Shown piece by piece: positions 1 through 8,126 of a stretch of DNA of 64,000 nucleotides. The notes under the pieces are model-generated. The model worked only from the letters and a program-made list of their open reading frames with translations, had not been told where the DNA came from and did no database searches. The stretch covers positions 248,001-312,000 of the forward strand of contig NZ_FNKO01000002.1 in NCBI RefSeq assembly GCF_900100925.1, given 5' to 3'. Numbering within the stretch: the stretch's first letter is position 1; each line of letters begins with the position of its first letter. The position numbers and the translations under genes are program-made. This stretch comes from Actinopolyspora saharensis (GTDB lineage: Bacteria; Actinomycetota; Actinomycetes; Mycobacteriales; Pseudonocardiaceae).

Positions 1-94
1 CCGGTTCACCCACGGCAATGCGGGCTGCTCGGCTGCCGGTCTCGGCGTCGCGGGCGCCGAAGGCCCGCAGCCCGAGCGGCCGGAGAGCCGCCAC
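1..94 (-). CDS. possible 5' end of a gene cut by the window edge
   Basis: A frame opens with GTG about 20 bases after the FkbM stop and stays open for 31 codons to the window edge; 26 of 31 third positions are G or C, as in real genes here. The visible residues, beginning VAALRPLGLRAFGARD, are too few to assign a family. No clear Shine-Dalgarno sequence precedes the GTG. If real, it would be cotranscribed downstream of the methyltransferase. It may simply be open by chance in high-GC DNA. Confidence 0.25.
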   Translation of the reverse strand, partial: MAALRPLGLRAFGARDAETGSRAARIAVGEP

Positions 95-114
95 GGAGCG
101 TCACAAGCCGGAGC

Positions 115-909
115 TCACGTCGCCCGCGGCGTGAAGAGGTAGTTCCGCTTCCACGCGGTCACCCGTTCCACGGATTCCCATTTTCCGCCGTGCCGCACGT
201 GGGCACGATATCCCAGATCGCGCAGCCATCCGATGATTTTCTCCGATTCGGTTCCGTACCGCGCGAGATGGCGTTGCTCGATCTCCATCAGAATTTTCGG
301 TCGACATTTCTCCAGAGTTTCCTCCGCCCCCTCCAGCACCGCTGACTCGTACCCCTCCACATCGATTTTCATGAAATCGATCCGGTTCAGTCCGCGCGTG
401 CGCCGCACCCGGTCCACCGAGAACGTTTCACTCGAAACTGAACGCTTTCCCCGAAAAAGACCAACCGATTCCGGAACGATCACTTCGTCGGCCACGTGCG
501 CGTGCCCGTGGATCGGGATTCCGAACCGGGTGGGGACGGCGAGCACGCGCGTTCCGGGGTGGCTCCCCAACGCGGCGCGGGTGACTCGCAGGTTCCGCGC
601 TCCGGCCAGTCGCGCCGCCGCCGTGAGAATCCGATACGGCTTGCGCTGAGGCTCGAAGGAGTGAACCTCGCCGGCGGGGCCGACGAGACGGGCCAGCGGA
701 AGGCTGTACATCCCGTACGCCGCGCCGATGTCGAAGCACACCGCACCGGTTCCCACCAGTTCTCCCAGCGCCTCCACCTCCGGTTCGACCACCGACAGCC
801 GCGAAGCCCCGCGCAGCACCGCGTCCAGCGCGTTGAGACGACACCGGCCGGAATCCGTCCCTGCAGCCCACCGAGAGCTCCCTCCGGAATCAGTCCGTCC
901 GTCCGACAT
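115..909 (-). CDS. FkbM family SAM-dependent methyltransferase
   Basis: This 264-residue protein has the FkbM methyltransferase layout. A SAM-binding motif I, DIGAAYG, lies at residues 60-66, followed by the acidic strand end EVHSFEPQ at 81-88, and the characteristic FMKIDVEGYE segment at about 179-188. FkbM-type enzymes O-methylate sugars, glycans or polyketides in the cytoplasm; the substrate here cannot be read from sequence. The ATG is preceded by GAAGGGAACC, a reasonable ribosome site. A short frame may follow 20 bases downstream. The first 35 or so residues are poorly conserved and low in hydrophobicity, so a slightly later start is possible. The family call is firm; the role is unknown, with glycan or natural-product methylation the obvious options. 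Confidence 0.85.
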   Translation of the reverse strand: MSDGRTDSGGSSRWAAGTDSGRCRLNALDAVLRGASRLSVVEPEVEALGELVGTGAVCFDIGAAYGMYSLPLARLVGPAGEVHSFEPQRKPYRILTAAARLAGARNLRVTRAALGSHPGTRVLAVPTRFGIPIHGHAHVADEVIVPESVGLFRGKRSVSSETFSVDRVRRTRGLNRIDFMKIDVEGYESAVLEGAEETLEKCRPKILMEIEQRHLARYGTESEKIIGWLRDLGYRAHVRHGGKWESVERVTAWKRNYLFTPRAT

Positions 910-1093
910 GTGGGTTCCCTTCGAAGCCCGAGCCCGAGTGACCGTCCCACGGTATACTTAGTCCACATAGGACAAATACGGGGAGCTCCCAGACGTGCAC
1001 TCGCAGTGTTTCCCCGAGGAACTCGGACCGCCGGGAGCACCCGGCACTCCTCCGGGCGGGAGAGGTCCCGTGCGGGGGAGTGCCGAACACGGT
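910..1093 (-). promoter_or_regulatory. upstream region of the FkbM gene with a small dyad
   Basis: On the minus strand this gap contains TTGTCC, then GTCCTATGTGGAC (4-bp arms, 5-base spacer) and TATACC just downstream, at about 953-975. It looks like a promoter with an overlapping dyad, but the spacing between the two hexamers (13 bases) is too short for a standard sigma-70 promoter. The 3' half toward 1093 lies beyond the end of the secreted-protein gene and may hold its terminator; no strong hairpin was found. Confidence 0.25.
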
Positions 1094-2047
1094 TCAGGAG
1101 GCCGCGAAAGTCACCTTCCGCACTCCGTGCCTGCAGGTGTAGTCGTAGCCGCCGAGCTCGCTGTCGGACTCGCTGGCCAGGCAGGTGAACTCGTGACTGC
1201 GGTAGTTGTCTCCCAGGTTGCCCTCCGCGTCGGCAGCGACCTGGCGGGCGAGCCCGCAGTCGACCCCGGTCGCCCGCACCCCGAAGGCCCCGTGGTCCGA
1301 ATCAGGGGTGAACGAGACGTCGCCGCAGGAGCGAACGGCCCGGTAATCCGTGGACACCGTGGTGTCCCCGTCCAGCACGACCGTGTTGTCCCGCTGCACC
1401 ACGCTCTGCGGGTGGATCACCTCGCGCGGCCCCGTGGCGGTGCTGCCCACGGCGATGCGGGCCACGACCCGACTGTCCCGCTTCATCCCGAGCGGGGCGG
1501 TGTAGACCCCGTCACCGTCGAAATCGTTCAGCGCGATCGCGCCGAGCTCCTCGATGCCCGCCACCTTTCCGCTGGGATCGGGGCCGGGCTCGCCGAACAG
1601 ACCGTAGAACGTCATCCCGTCGGGAACGTCGGCACCCGTGCTCACCTCGAACTGCAGCTGCGTGGTCCCGCGCTCGGGGAGCTGCTCGCCACTGGCGACC
1701 GGTTCCACCGTGCGCACGGTCAACCGGTCGGCGCCGCCGCTCGGGCCGCCGGGGGTACTGCCCGTGACCTTGACCCGCTTGCCGACGTAGGGACGCAGAA
1801 TTCCGGAACCGGAGGACAGCTGATAGCGATCGCCGCTGCTCTCCCCCGTTATGGAATATCCCGATTCACCTCGAACCAGCTTTCCCGTGACGCTGGTGAA
1901 CAGACCGTTCCGCTCCGAAGCACCCCGGGACGAATTCGTCTCGGAATCCTCGGGCGAGTTCACGGCGGCGGCCGTTCCCACACCACCGAAAAAGGTCAAG
2001 GCCGCGGCCGCTGCTGCGAAAGTCTTACGCATACGGACAACATCCAC
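1094..2047 (-). CDS. secreted four-cysteine protein of unknown function
   Basis: The 317-residue product begins with a signal peptide: a basic MRKTF start, an Ala/Phe-rich core and a likely cleavage after GTAAA near residue 28. Mature regions are a small beta-rich segment (about 55-125), a central domain with the calcium-loop-like NDFDGDGVY (about 190), and a C-terminal domain of about 80 residues with four cysteines, probably two disulfides, ending CRHGVRKVTFAAS. It should be exported by Sec and act outside the cell. Two in-frame ATGs are possible (2047 and 2032); GGGAAGG lies close to the first, while the second gives the cleaner signal peptide. No enzymatic motif was recognised. It stands alone between oppositely read neighbours. 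Confidence 0.7.
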   Translation of the reverse strand: MDVVRMRKTFAAAAAALTFFGGVGTAAAVNSPEDSETNSSRGASERNGLFTSVTGKLVRGESGYSITGESSGDRYQLSSGSGILRPYVGKRVKVTGSTPGGPSGGADRLTVRTVEPVASGEQLPERGTTQLQFEVSTGADVPDGMTFYGLFGEPGPDPSGKVAGIEELGAIALNDFDGDGVYTAPLGMKRDSRVVARIAVGSTATGPREVIHPQSVVQRDNTVVLDGDTTVSTDYRAVRSCGDVSFTPDSDHGAFGVRATGVDCGLARQVAADAEGNLGDNYRSHEFTCLASESDSELGGYDYTCRHGVRKVTFAAS

Positions 2048-2716
2048 CTTCCCGCATCGCAGTGCTTCGTTTCCGTCACCCCGGGGGACGCGCTGCAGAA
2101 CGCAAGAGTTGCCTCGCCGAACGCATGGATTCGCGAGTGAATGCCCCTCACCTCAAAGTAGTAGCGCGGACCGCTCCGCGCGCGCTGAGACGACGAAACC
2201 CCGGAATCGCCCTTTCCGCGCACAGCGCGAGCACACGCTCCGTGCCGGAACACGCGCAGCTGCCCGACCGTCCCGGATCCCGCTCGGCCCCGGAGGAACT
2301 CCACGACTCCCGAAGCAGCAGACCCGTGAGCCTTTCGGCGTAATTCGGAGCGACTCGCCCCACCGGGACCGGGTTCACCGCCATGCTCGTGTGGCGCCCT
2401 CGGGGCGCCCGCCCGGCGGCGGCACGGAAGCCACCCCCGACGCTCCGGCCGCCGCCGGGATCTCGGCAGTCGAGGACAGGCCCCCGTCACAGCGCATACC
2501 GGTGTTTTCACGTTTGGTAAACAGGATATACCGATCTTCATTCCAAAAGGTCATGAGACAGTAACGGTCGTGCAGTGACGCACGGAACCGATCGCTTATC
2601 GAGTCGCGTCCGATCGTCACGCCCGATCGGGCGCGTTCCACGGGGAGATCGCCTCCGACGGACGACGGGGCTCCCCGGGCACGCCGACGAACTTGACACG
2701 GGAAGCAGCGGGGGAG
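2048..2716. other. 670-bp intergenic region between divergent genes
   Basis: This region separates the secreted protein (left) from the ADP-ribosylglycohydrolase array (right) and must hold promoters for both. On the plus strand TTTCAC at 2506-2511 and TATACC at 2527-2532 form a weak promoter-like pair with a 15-base spacer, overlapping the dyad GGTA-N9-TACC (2516-2532). Several short open frames exist but none has a convincing ribosome site, so no gene is called. Confidence 0.4.
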
Positions 2717-5700
2717 ATGAGCAGTCAGCAGCCGAGCCGACCGGCTATTACACCCGCGATGCGGGAACAGGCAGCGCAACAGCCGAACAGCTGGCTGTAC
2801 GTGGTGGATCCGATCTTCACCGACCCCAACGCGGAGGTACCGCCGTGGGGTTTCATAGGCGGGTTCCGCGTGGACGAACGCGGACAGCTCACGGAGGAGT
2901 TCTCACCGAACCCGAACTACCGCCCCTCCCCCGTGGCACTGCGGCTGCCCGCTCCGGCCAACGACGTGGAACGGGCCCTGCAACTCACGAGCACCGGTTA
3001 CGCGCCGGGGCAGACCCTGCTGGGGGCGCTGCTGGAGGCCGAGCTCATCCTGTTCGCGCAACCGCAGGGCGACGGCCTGTTCACCCTCGAGCACCACTCC
3101 GGCCGCAAGCAGCTCCAGGTCTTCACCTCGGAGGCGCAGCTTCCGCAGAACTGGACCAGCTGGCAACGCATGACCGGGCGTTCCCTCGCGGGAATGCGCC
3201 CGGTCGGTGTCGACCTCCAGGTGAACCCCGCCAGCTCGACCAAGGTCCGCGTCCCCTGTGAGGACCTGATCCGGGCCGCCGGTCTTCCCGTGGAGCTCAA
3301 CGACTCCCCCGCCAGCCCCGCCGGCGGCACTCCCGCCGAGGTCACCTCCGTCACCGCGCGGGCCGACCTCGACGGCGCCGAGCGCTCCGACGAGCAGCCC
3401 CGCAACGCGGCACCCGCCGAAGCCGCGCCGGTGCGATCCCCCGAGAGCACGCCGGAGGCGGAACCTGCTCCCGCGGCGACCACCGAGCGCGAATCGGTCG
3501 GCACGGAACCGTTCGGGGACCGCTTCCTCGGGAGCCTGCTGACCGCGGCGGCCGGGGACGCCCTGGGAGCACCCGTCGAGTTCTACCCGGTGGAGCAGAT
3601 CAGGAGCCGCTACGGCACGAACGGCGTAACCGACTACGACCGCGGCGGGGAGCACGCGGGGGAGTTCACCGACGACGTGCAGCTGACCCTGTTCGCCCTC
3701 GAGGGGATGATCCGCGGGCACGTCGCGGTCCGCTCGGGCGCAGCCACCACTCCGCTGGGGTCGGTCCAGCTGGGACTGCAACGCTGGCTGCACACCCAGG
3801 GGTACTCCTGGCAGCGCGCGGCGGGCCCCTTCGCGGAGACCCATCCCGAGCCGGACGGCTGGCTGGTCGAGATCCCCGAGCTCTTCTCGGTGCGCTCACC
3901 GGCCAGCAGCAGCATAAGCGCTCTGCGCGAGTTCGTCTCCGCGGGAGCTCCGGGCCGCATCGGCGCCCCGCTGCAGCGCTCCGACTCGCACGGTGGGGTG
4001 CTGCGCGCGATCCCGGCCGCGCTGTGGTCGACCGATCCGCGCGAGGTGTTCGAGCTGGCCGCGAGCTGCGCCGCGCTGACCCACGGCTCCCCCGACGGCT
4101 ACCTGCCCGCGGGGGTGCTCGCCGTGGTGCTGCGTCGACTGCTGGACGGGGAGCGGCTGTCCGCGGCCCTGGACGAGGCCCGCTCGGTCCTCGCCGAGCA
4201 CGCTCCCGACTCCACCACGGAGCAGGCGCTGGCCTCCGCCGTGAGCCTGGCCGAGCACGGGAAACCGACCCCCGAGCGCCTCAAGGACGTGCTCGGGGCG
4301 GGTTGGTCGGCTCCCGAGGCGCTGTCCATCGCCGTCTGCGCGGTGCTGAGCACCGAGAGCCTGGCCGGTGCGGTGCTGCTCGCGGTCAACCACTCCGGAG
4401 ACAGCGACTCGGCCGGGGCGATCTGCGGAGCCCTCGCGGGCGCCGTGTACGGCAGCTCCGCGCTTCCCGGGGTCTGGTTACGGGACCTGCACGCGCGGGA
4501 GACGGTCACGAACCTGGGCAAGGACGCGCTGCTGGAGTTCGGGCAGAACCCTCCCGAGGACGAGCAGTGGACCAGGCGTTACCCGGGCGAGGGCGATGTC
4601 TCTCCTCTGGAGTTCGGCCCCGCCTTCCCCGGCCCCGAGGCCTTCGCGGCGGACCAGCAACCCCCGCAGGAGCAGGAGGATCCCCAGGAGTCCGCAGCCG
4701 CCGAGGAACCGGAGCCCCCGCTGGAGTCGGCGGAGGCCGGGCAGGACGCGGGAGAAGCAGCCCAGCCGGTTGCCCAGGAGGACCAGGCCGACTCCGTGCC
4801 GGACGACCCCGGACAGCCCCGGAGCGGGCTGCTCGGTTCGCTGCTGGGTGGAGCCGTCGGCGACGCCCTCGGTTACATCGTCGAGTTCGACTCGCTGCCG
4901 ACGATCCGGCAGCGGTTCGGCCCGCAGGGGGTCACCGGGTTTCCCGACTCGACGGCCGGTTCGGCCGTGGTCAGCGACGACACGCAGATGACGCTGTTCA
5001 CGCTGGACGGGATCATCCGCGCCGGTATCGCCCACCGCTCGGACGATCCGGTCGATCCCGGGAAGCTGGTCCAGCACGCCTATCAGCGCTGGCTGCACAC
5101 CCAGGGGTTCGACTGGAAGGACGCGCGCGCCCCCGGCGACGCCCCCGCCCCGGACGGCTGGTTGATCCGGGTGCGCGAGCTGTTCACCCGACGCGCCCCG
5201 GGGACCACGTGCATCCAGGCGCTCCACGGGTTCGCCAAAGGTCGGAGAGCCGGTTCGGTGGACAGCCCGCTGAACGACTCCAAGGGCTGCGGCGGGGTGA
5301 TGCGCGCGGCGCCTGCCGCGCTGTGGTCCACCGATCCCGCGGAAGTGTTCCGCATGGGGGTGCGCACGGCCGTGCTGACCCACGGGCACCCGAGCGGCTA
5401 CCTGCCCGCGGGGGCTCTGGCCGTGCTGGTGCGCGTGCTCCTGGACGGCCACACCTTGCGGGAAGCGCTCGACAGGGCGTTGCGCGAACTGTCCACCTGG
5501 GACGAGCACCAGGAGACGACGGCCTGCCTCAAGCGGGCCGCGGAGCTCGCGGCCGCCGGGGAAACCGGCCCCGAGGTCATCGCGCAGCAGCTCGGCGGCG
5601 GATGGGTCGGCGAGGAGGCGCTCGGCATCGCCGTGCACGCGGCGATGACCCATCCCGATTCGTTCGCCGACGCGGTGCTGCTCGCGGTCAACCACTCGGG

Positions 5701-7996
5701 CGACAGCGATTCCACGGCTTCGGTCTGCGGCAACATCATGGGGGCGGCGCTGTCCGCCGAGTCCATCCCGCCCGAATGGGTGCGGGCCCTCGAGCTGCGC
5801 GAGACGATCGAGCGGATCGCGGCCGACGCCGAGCGCGAGTTCGGTCCCGAACCCCCGGAAGAGCCGGAGTGGTACGAGCGCTACCCACTCCCCTCCGCCG
5901 CGGAGAACTCCGGGGATTCGACGGACGCCGAGGAGGACTCCGCGAGAAGTCGCCCGCGGAGCTGGTTGACCGTACGGCCCCCTGCCACGGAAACCGCCGA
6001 GTTCACCGAGGTCACTGCCGCGGACACCACCGGATCGGAAGCCACTGTCCCGGGGGCGGGGGCAGCCACCGCGGAGCAGGAGGTGTCCGGGCTCGCCCAC
6101 CCGGGCGGCACGGCCACCGCTGAGGCCGGCGCAGCCGAACCCGCCGCGGGGACCACGGACGAAGCCCACGTTCCGGAAGCCACCGAGCCGGCCCCCGCGA
6201 CGGAACCCGGGGAGGCCTTCCCGGCAGCGGAGCCGGCGGAAGAAGTCACCACCTCCGGCTCCCCGGAGTCCGCTCCCTCCGCGGTGGAGAGCGCCGCGAC
6301 CGAATCGCCCGGCGCGGAGCGGGTGAAGCCGACGATCCGCTGGAAGAGCGCTGCCGAGCAGCACGCGGCCGCACTGAGCCCCGCCGAGCGGGAAGACGCC
6401 GAGCGGGAGGACGCCGAGCCCGCTTCGACGGCTGGGGACTCCGCGGGCGAATCGCACGGGGCTCGGCAGGAGGAACAGCACACCACCCCCGCGGAGTCCC
6501 CGAGCGACGATTCCCCGTCCGAGGAGCCCCAGCCCGAACAGCCCGTGTCCACGGAGTCCGTGTCCGAGGATCCCCAGTCCGCGGAGTCCTCGGACGAGGG
6601 CTTCCCACCCGCCGAAGCGGAAACCGCCGAGGCGGGAGCCGCCGAGCACGTCCCGGCCGCCGCTGCTCCCGAGGCCGCCGAAGTCGACGGCGCGGAGCAC
6701 GACGGCGCGCTGTCCACGACGGAGTCCCGGCTGCTGACCGCGTGGCGACGCGTGCAGGAGGGCGGCGAGAACGTCCCGGAGGAGCTCTACGAGGGGTTGC
6801 GCGCCCTGGCCGTGGAAGCGTTCGGCTCGGAGGAGGCCCGCAGACTGCTCGGGCAGCGGGACGCGGATTCCGCTGCCCAGGCGGGACTTCCCGGCGAAAC
6901 ACCGCTGAGCCTGGACCTCGACAGGCGGATCGCGGGCTGCGTGCTCGGCACGGCCTGCGGGGACGCGTTCGGGGCCCCGCTGATCTTCACGCGGGCGGAC
7001 CAGGTGGAGCCCGCGGACCCGGAGAGCGAGCTTCCCGAGGTCTTCGGCGGCCGCGGCAGGGGCAGCGCCGTCACCCAGCAGCTCGTCTTCGTGCTGCACG
7101 GTGCGCTCCGGGCGGAGCTTCGGCGGGAGCTGCACGAACCCGGAGCGAGCAGGGTCGAAAGCATACGCACGAGCCTGCGGCAGTGGGTTCGCACCCAGGG
7201 GGTCGCGCCGCCTGCTCCGCGAAGCGCGACCTGGCCCGCCACGCTCCCCGAGCTCAACGCCCAGCGGTTCCCCGATCACGCGAGTCTCGCCGCGCTGGCC
7301 GGTCCGGCCGAGCACAGCAGCGCTTCGGGCCCGCTGAACCCGCCGAACGCCGCGGACGGTTTCCTCGCCACCGCGCGCGCCGCTCCGCTCGGGCTGTTCG
7401 CTCCCGATGTGGGCGAGGCCTTCGCCCTCGGTGCGGAGACGGCCGTGCTGACCCACGGAGGTCCGGACGGGTATCTGCCCGCCGGGGCCCTCGCCGGGCT
7501 GGTCAACGTGCTGAGCGCGGAGGTCCCCCTCTCCCGGGCCGTCGAGCGGGTGCTGACCGAGCTGGACAAGCACGCGGGCGGGGCGAGCACGGCGCAAGCT
7601 CTCCGTTCGGCGCTGCGCCTGGCCGAGCGGGGCGAGCCGAACTCCGAGGTGCTGCATCGTCTCGGCACCGGTTGGCAGGCCCCGGGTGCGCTGGGCATCG
7701 CGGTGCTGGCCGCGCTCTCCCACCCGGACTCGTGGCAGCGCGCCGTCGCGCTGGCCGGCTCCCACTCCGGGAACAGCTCGGCCACCGCGGCCATCTGCGG
7801 TGGACTGCTGGGCGCCGCGCGGGGCGACGACTCGCTGCCCGCGAAGTGGACCGACTCGCTGGAGCTGCGCGAAGTCGTGGACACGCTGCTCGCGGACCGG
7901 AGGCGGCTCCGCGAGCTCCCCGCGGACGGGCAGACTCCGGAGTGGACGGTGCGCTACCAGGACGCGGAGATCGCGCGTAACGACGGCGCGGACTGA
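2717..7996 (+). CDS. giant protein with T7SS-associated/SseB-like N-domain and three ADP-ribosylglycohydrolase domains
   Basis: The 1759-residue protein starts with a domain (about 5-200) containing NSWLYVVDP, PPWGFIGG and NPNYRPSPVAL, which resembles the N-terminal domain of actinobacterial SseB-like/type VII-secretion-associated proteins. Three DraG-type ADP-ribosylglycohydrolase domains follow: A (about 264-625), B (701-1057) and C (1400-1752), joined by Glu/Pro/Ala/Ser-rich linkers; the B-C linker spans about 280 residues. Domain B keeps the binuclear-metal signature (GDALG, SDDTQMT, GDSDS). A has GDALG, TDDVQLT and GDSDS. C keeps GDAFG but has TQQLV and GNSSA instead, so it is probably inactive. 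DraG enzymes remove ADP-ribose from protein or small-molecule targets. No signal peptide is visible, so it is probably cytoplasmic. ATG 2717 directly follows GGGGGAG; TTG 2693 is an alternative. A similar gene follows. Confidence 0.85.
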   Translation: MSSQQPSRPAITPAMREQAAQQPNSWLYVVDPIFTDPNAEVPPWGFIGGFRVDERGQLTEEFSPNPNYRPSPVALRLPAPANDVERALQLTSTGYAPGQTLLGALLEAELILFAQPQGDGLFTLEHHSGRKQLQVFTSEAQLPQNWTSWQRMTGRSLAGMRPVGVDLQVNPASSTKVRVPCEDLIRAAGLPVELNDSPASPAGGTPAEVTSVTARADLDGAERSDEQPRNAAPAEAAPVRSPESTPEAEPAPAATTERESVGTEPFGDRFLGSLLTAAAGDALGAPVEFYPVEQIRSRYGTNGVTDYDRGGEHAGEFTDDVQLTLFALEGMIRGHVAVRSGAATTPLGSVQLGLQRWLHTQGYSWQRAAGPFAETHPEPDGWLVEIPELFSVRSPASSSISALREFVSAGAPGRIGAPLQRSDSHGGVLRAIPAALWSTDPREVFELAASCAALTHGSPDGYLPAGVLAVVLRRLLDGERLSAALDEARSVLAEHAPDSTTEQALASAVSLAEHGKPTPERLKDVLGAGWSAPEALSIAVCAVLSTESLAGAVLLAVNHSGDSDSAGAICGALAGAVYGSSALPGVWLRDLHARETVTNLGKDALLEFGQNPPEDEQWTRRYPGEGDVSPLEFGPAFPGPEAFAADQQPPQEQEDPQESAAAEEPEPPLESAEAGQDAGEAAQPVAQEDQADSVPDDPGQPRSGLLGSLLGGAVGDALGYIVEFDSLPTIRQRFGPQGVTGFPDSTAGSAVVSDDTQMTLFTLDGIIRAGIAHRSDDPVDPGKLVQHAYQRWLHTQGFDWKDARAPGDAPAPDGWLIRVRELFTRRAPGTTCIQALHGFAKGRRAGSVDSPLNDSKGCGGVMRAAPAALWSTDPAEVFRMGVRTAVLTHGHPSGYLPAGALAVLVRVLLDGHTLREALDRALRELSTWDEHQETTACLKRAAELAAAGETGPEVIAQQLGGGWVGEEALGIAVHAAMTHPDSFADAVLLAVNHSGDSDSTASVCGNIMGAALSAESIPPEWVRALELRETIERIAADAEREFGPEPPEEPEWYERYPLPSAAENSGDSTDAEEDSARSRPRSWLTVRPPATETAEFTEVTAADTTGSEATVPGAGAATAEQEVSGLAHPGGTATAEAGAAEPAAGTTDEAHVPEATEPAPATEPGEAFPAAEPAEEVTTSGSPESAPSAVESAATESPGAERVKPTIRWKSAAEQHAAALSPAEREDAEREDAEPASTAGDSAGESHGARQEEQHTTPAESPSDDSPSEEPQPEQPVSTESVSEDPQSAESSDEGFPPAEAETAEAGAAEHVPAAAAPEAAEVDGAEHDGALSTTESRLLTAWRRVQEGGENVPEELYEGLRALAVEAFGSEEARRLLGQRDADSAAQAGLPGETPLSLDLDRRIAGCVLGTACGDAFGAPLIFTRADQVEPADPESELPEVFGGRGRGSAVTQQLVFVLHGALRAELRRELHEPGASRVESIRTSLRQWVRTQGVAPPAPRSATWPATLPELNAQRFPDHASLAALAGPAEHSSASGPLNPPNAADGFLATARAAPLGLFAPDVGEAFALGAETAVLTHGGPDGYLPAGALAGLVNVLSAEVPLSRAVERVLTELDKHAGGASTAQALRSALRLAERGEPNSEVLHRLGTGWQAPGALGIAVLAALSHPDSWQRAVALAGSHSGNSSATAAICGGLLGAARGDDSLPAKWTDSLELREVVDTLLADRRRLRELPADGQTPEWTVRYQDAEIARNDGAD

Positions 7997-8126
7997 ACCG
8001 ATGCACCGGTGGGGCGGCCGGTCCGTTGCGACGCTGCCCCCACGTCGCTCGACGGGGGCGAGAACGTCCTCGGCAGTGCACTTCCGGAAGCGACGGGCGG
8101 CGTAGGCGGACGAGAGGACGAGCGCC

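Noticed and set aside
2148..2384. A 78-codon minus-strand frame in the long 5' gap
   Set aside because: No ribosome site, weak codon bias and a Ser/Arg-rich chance composition.
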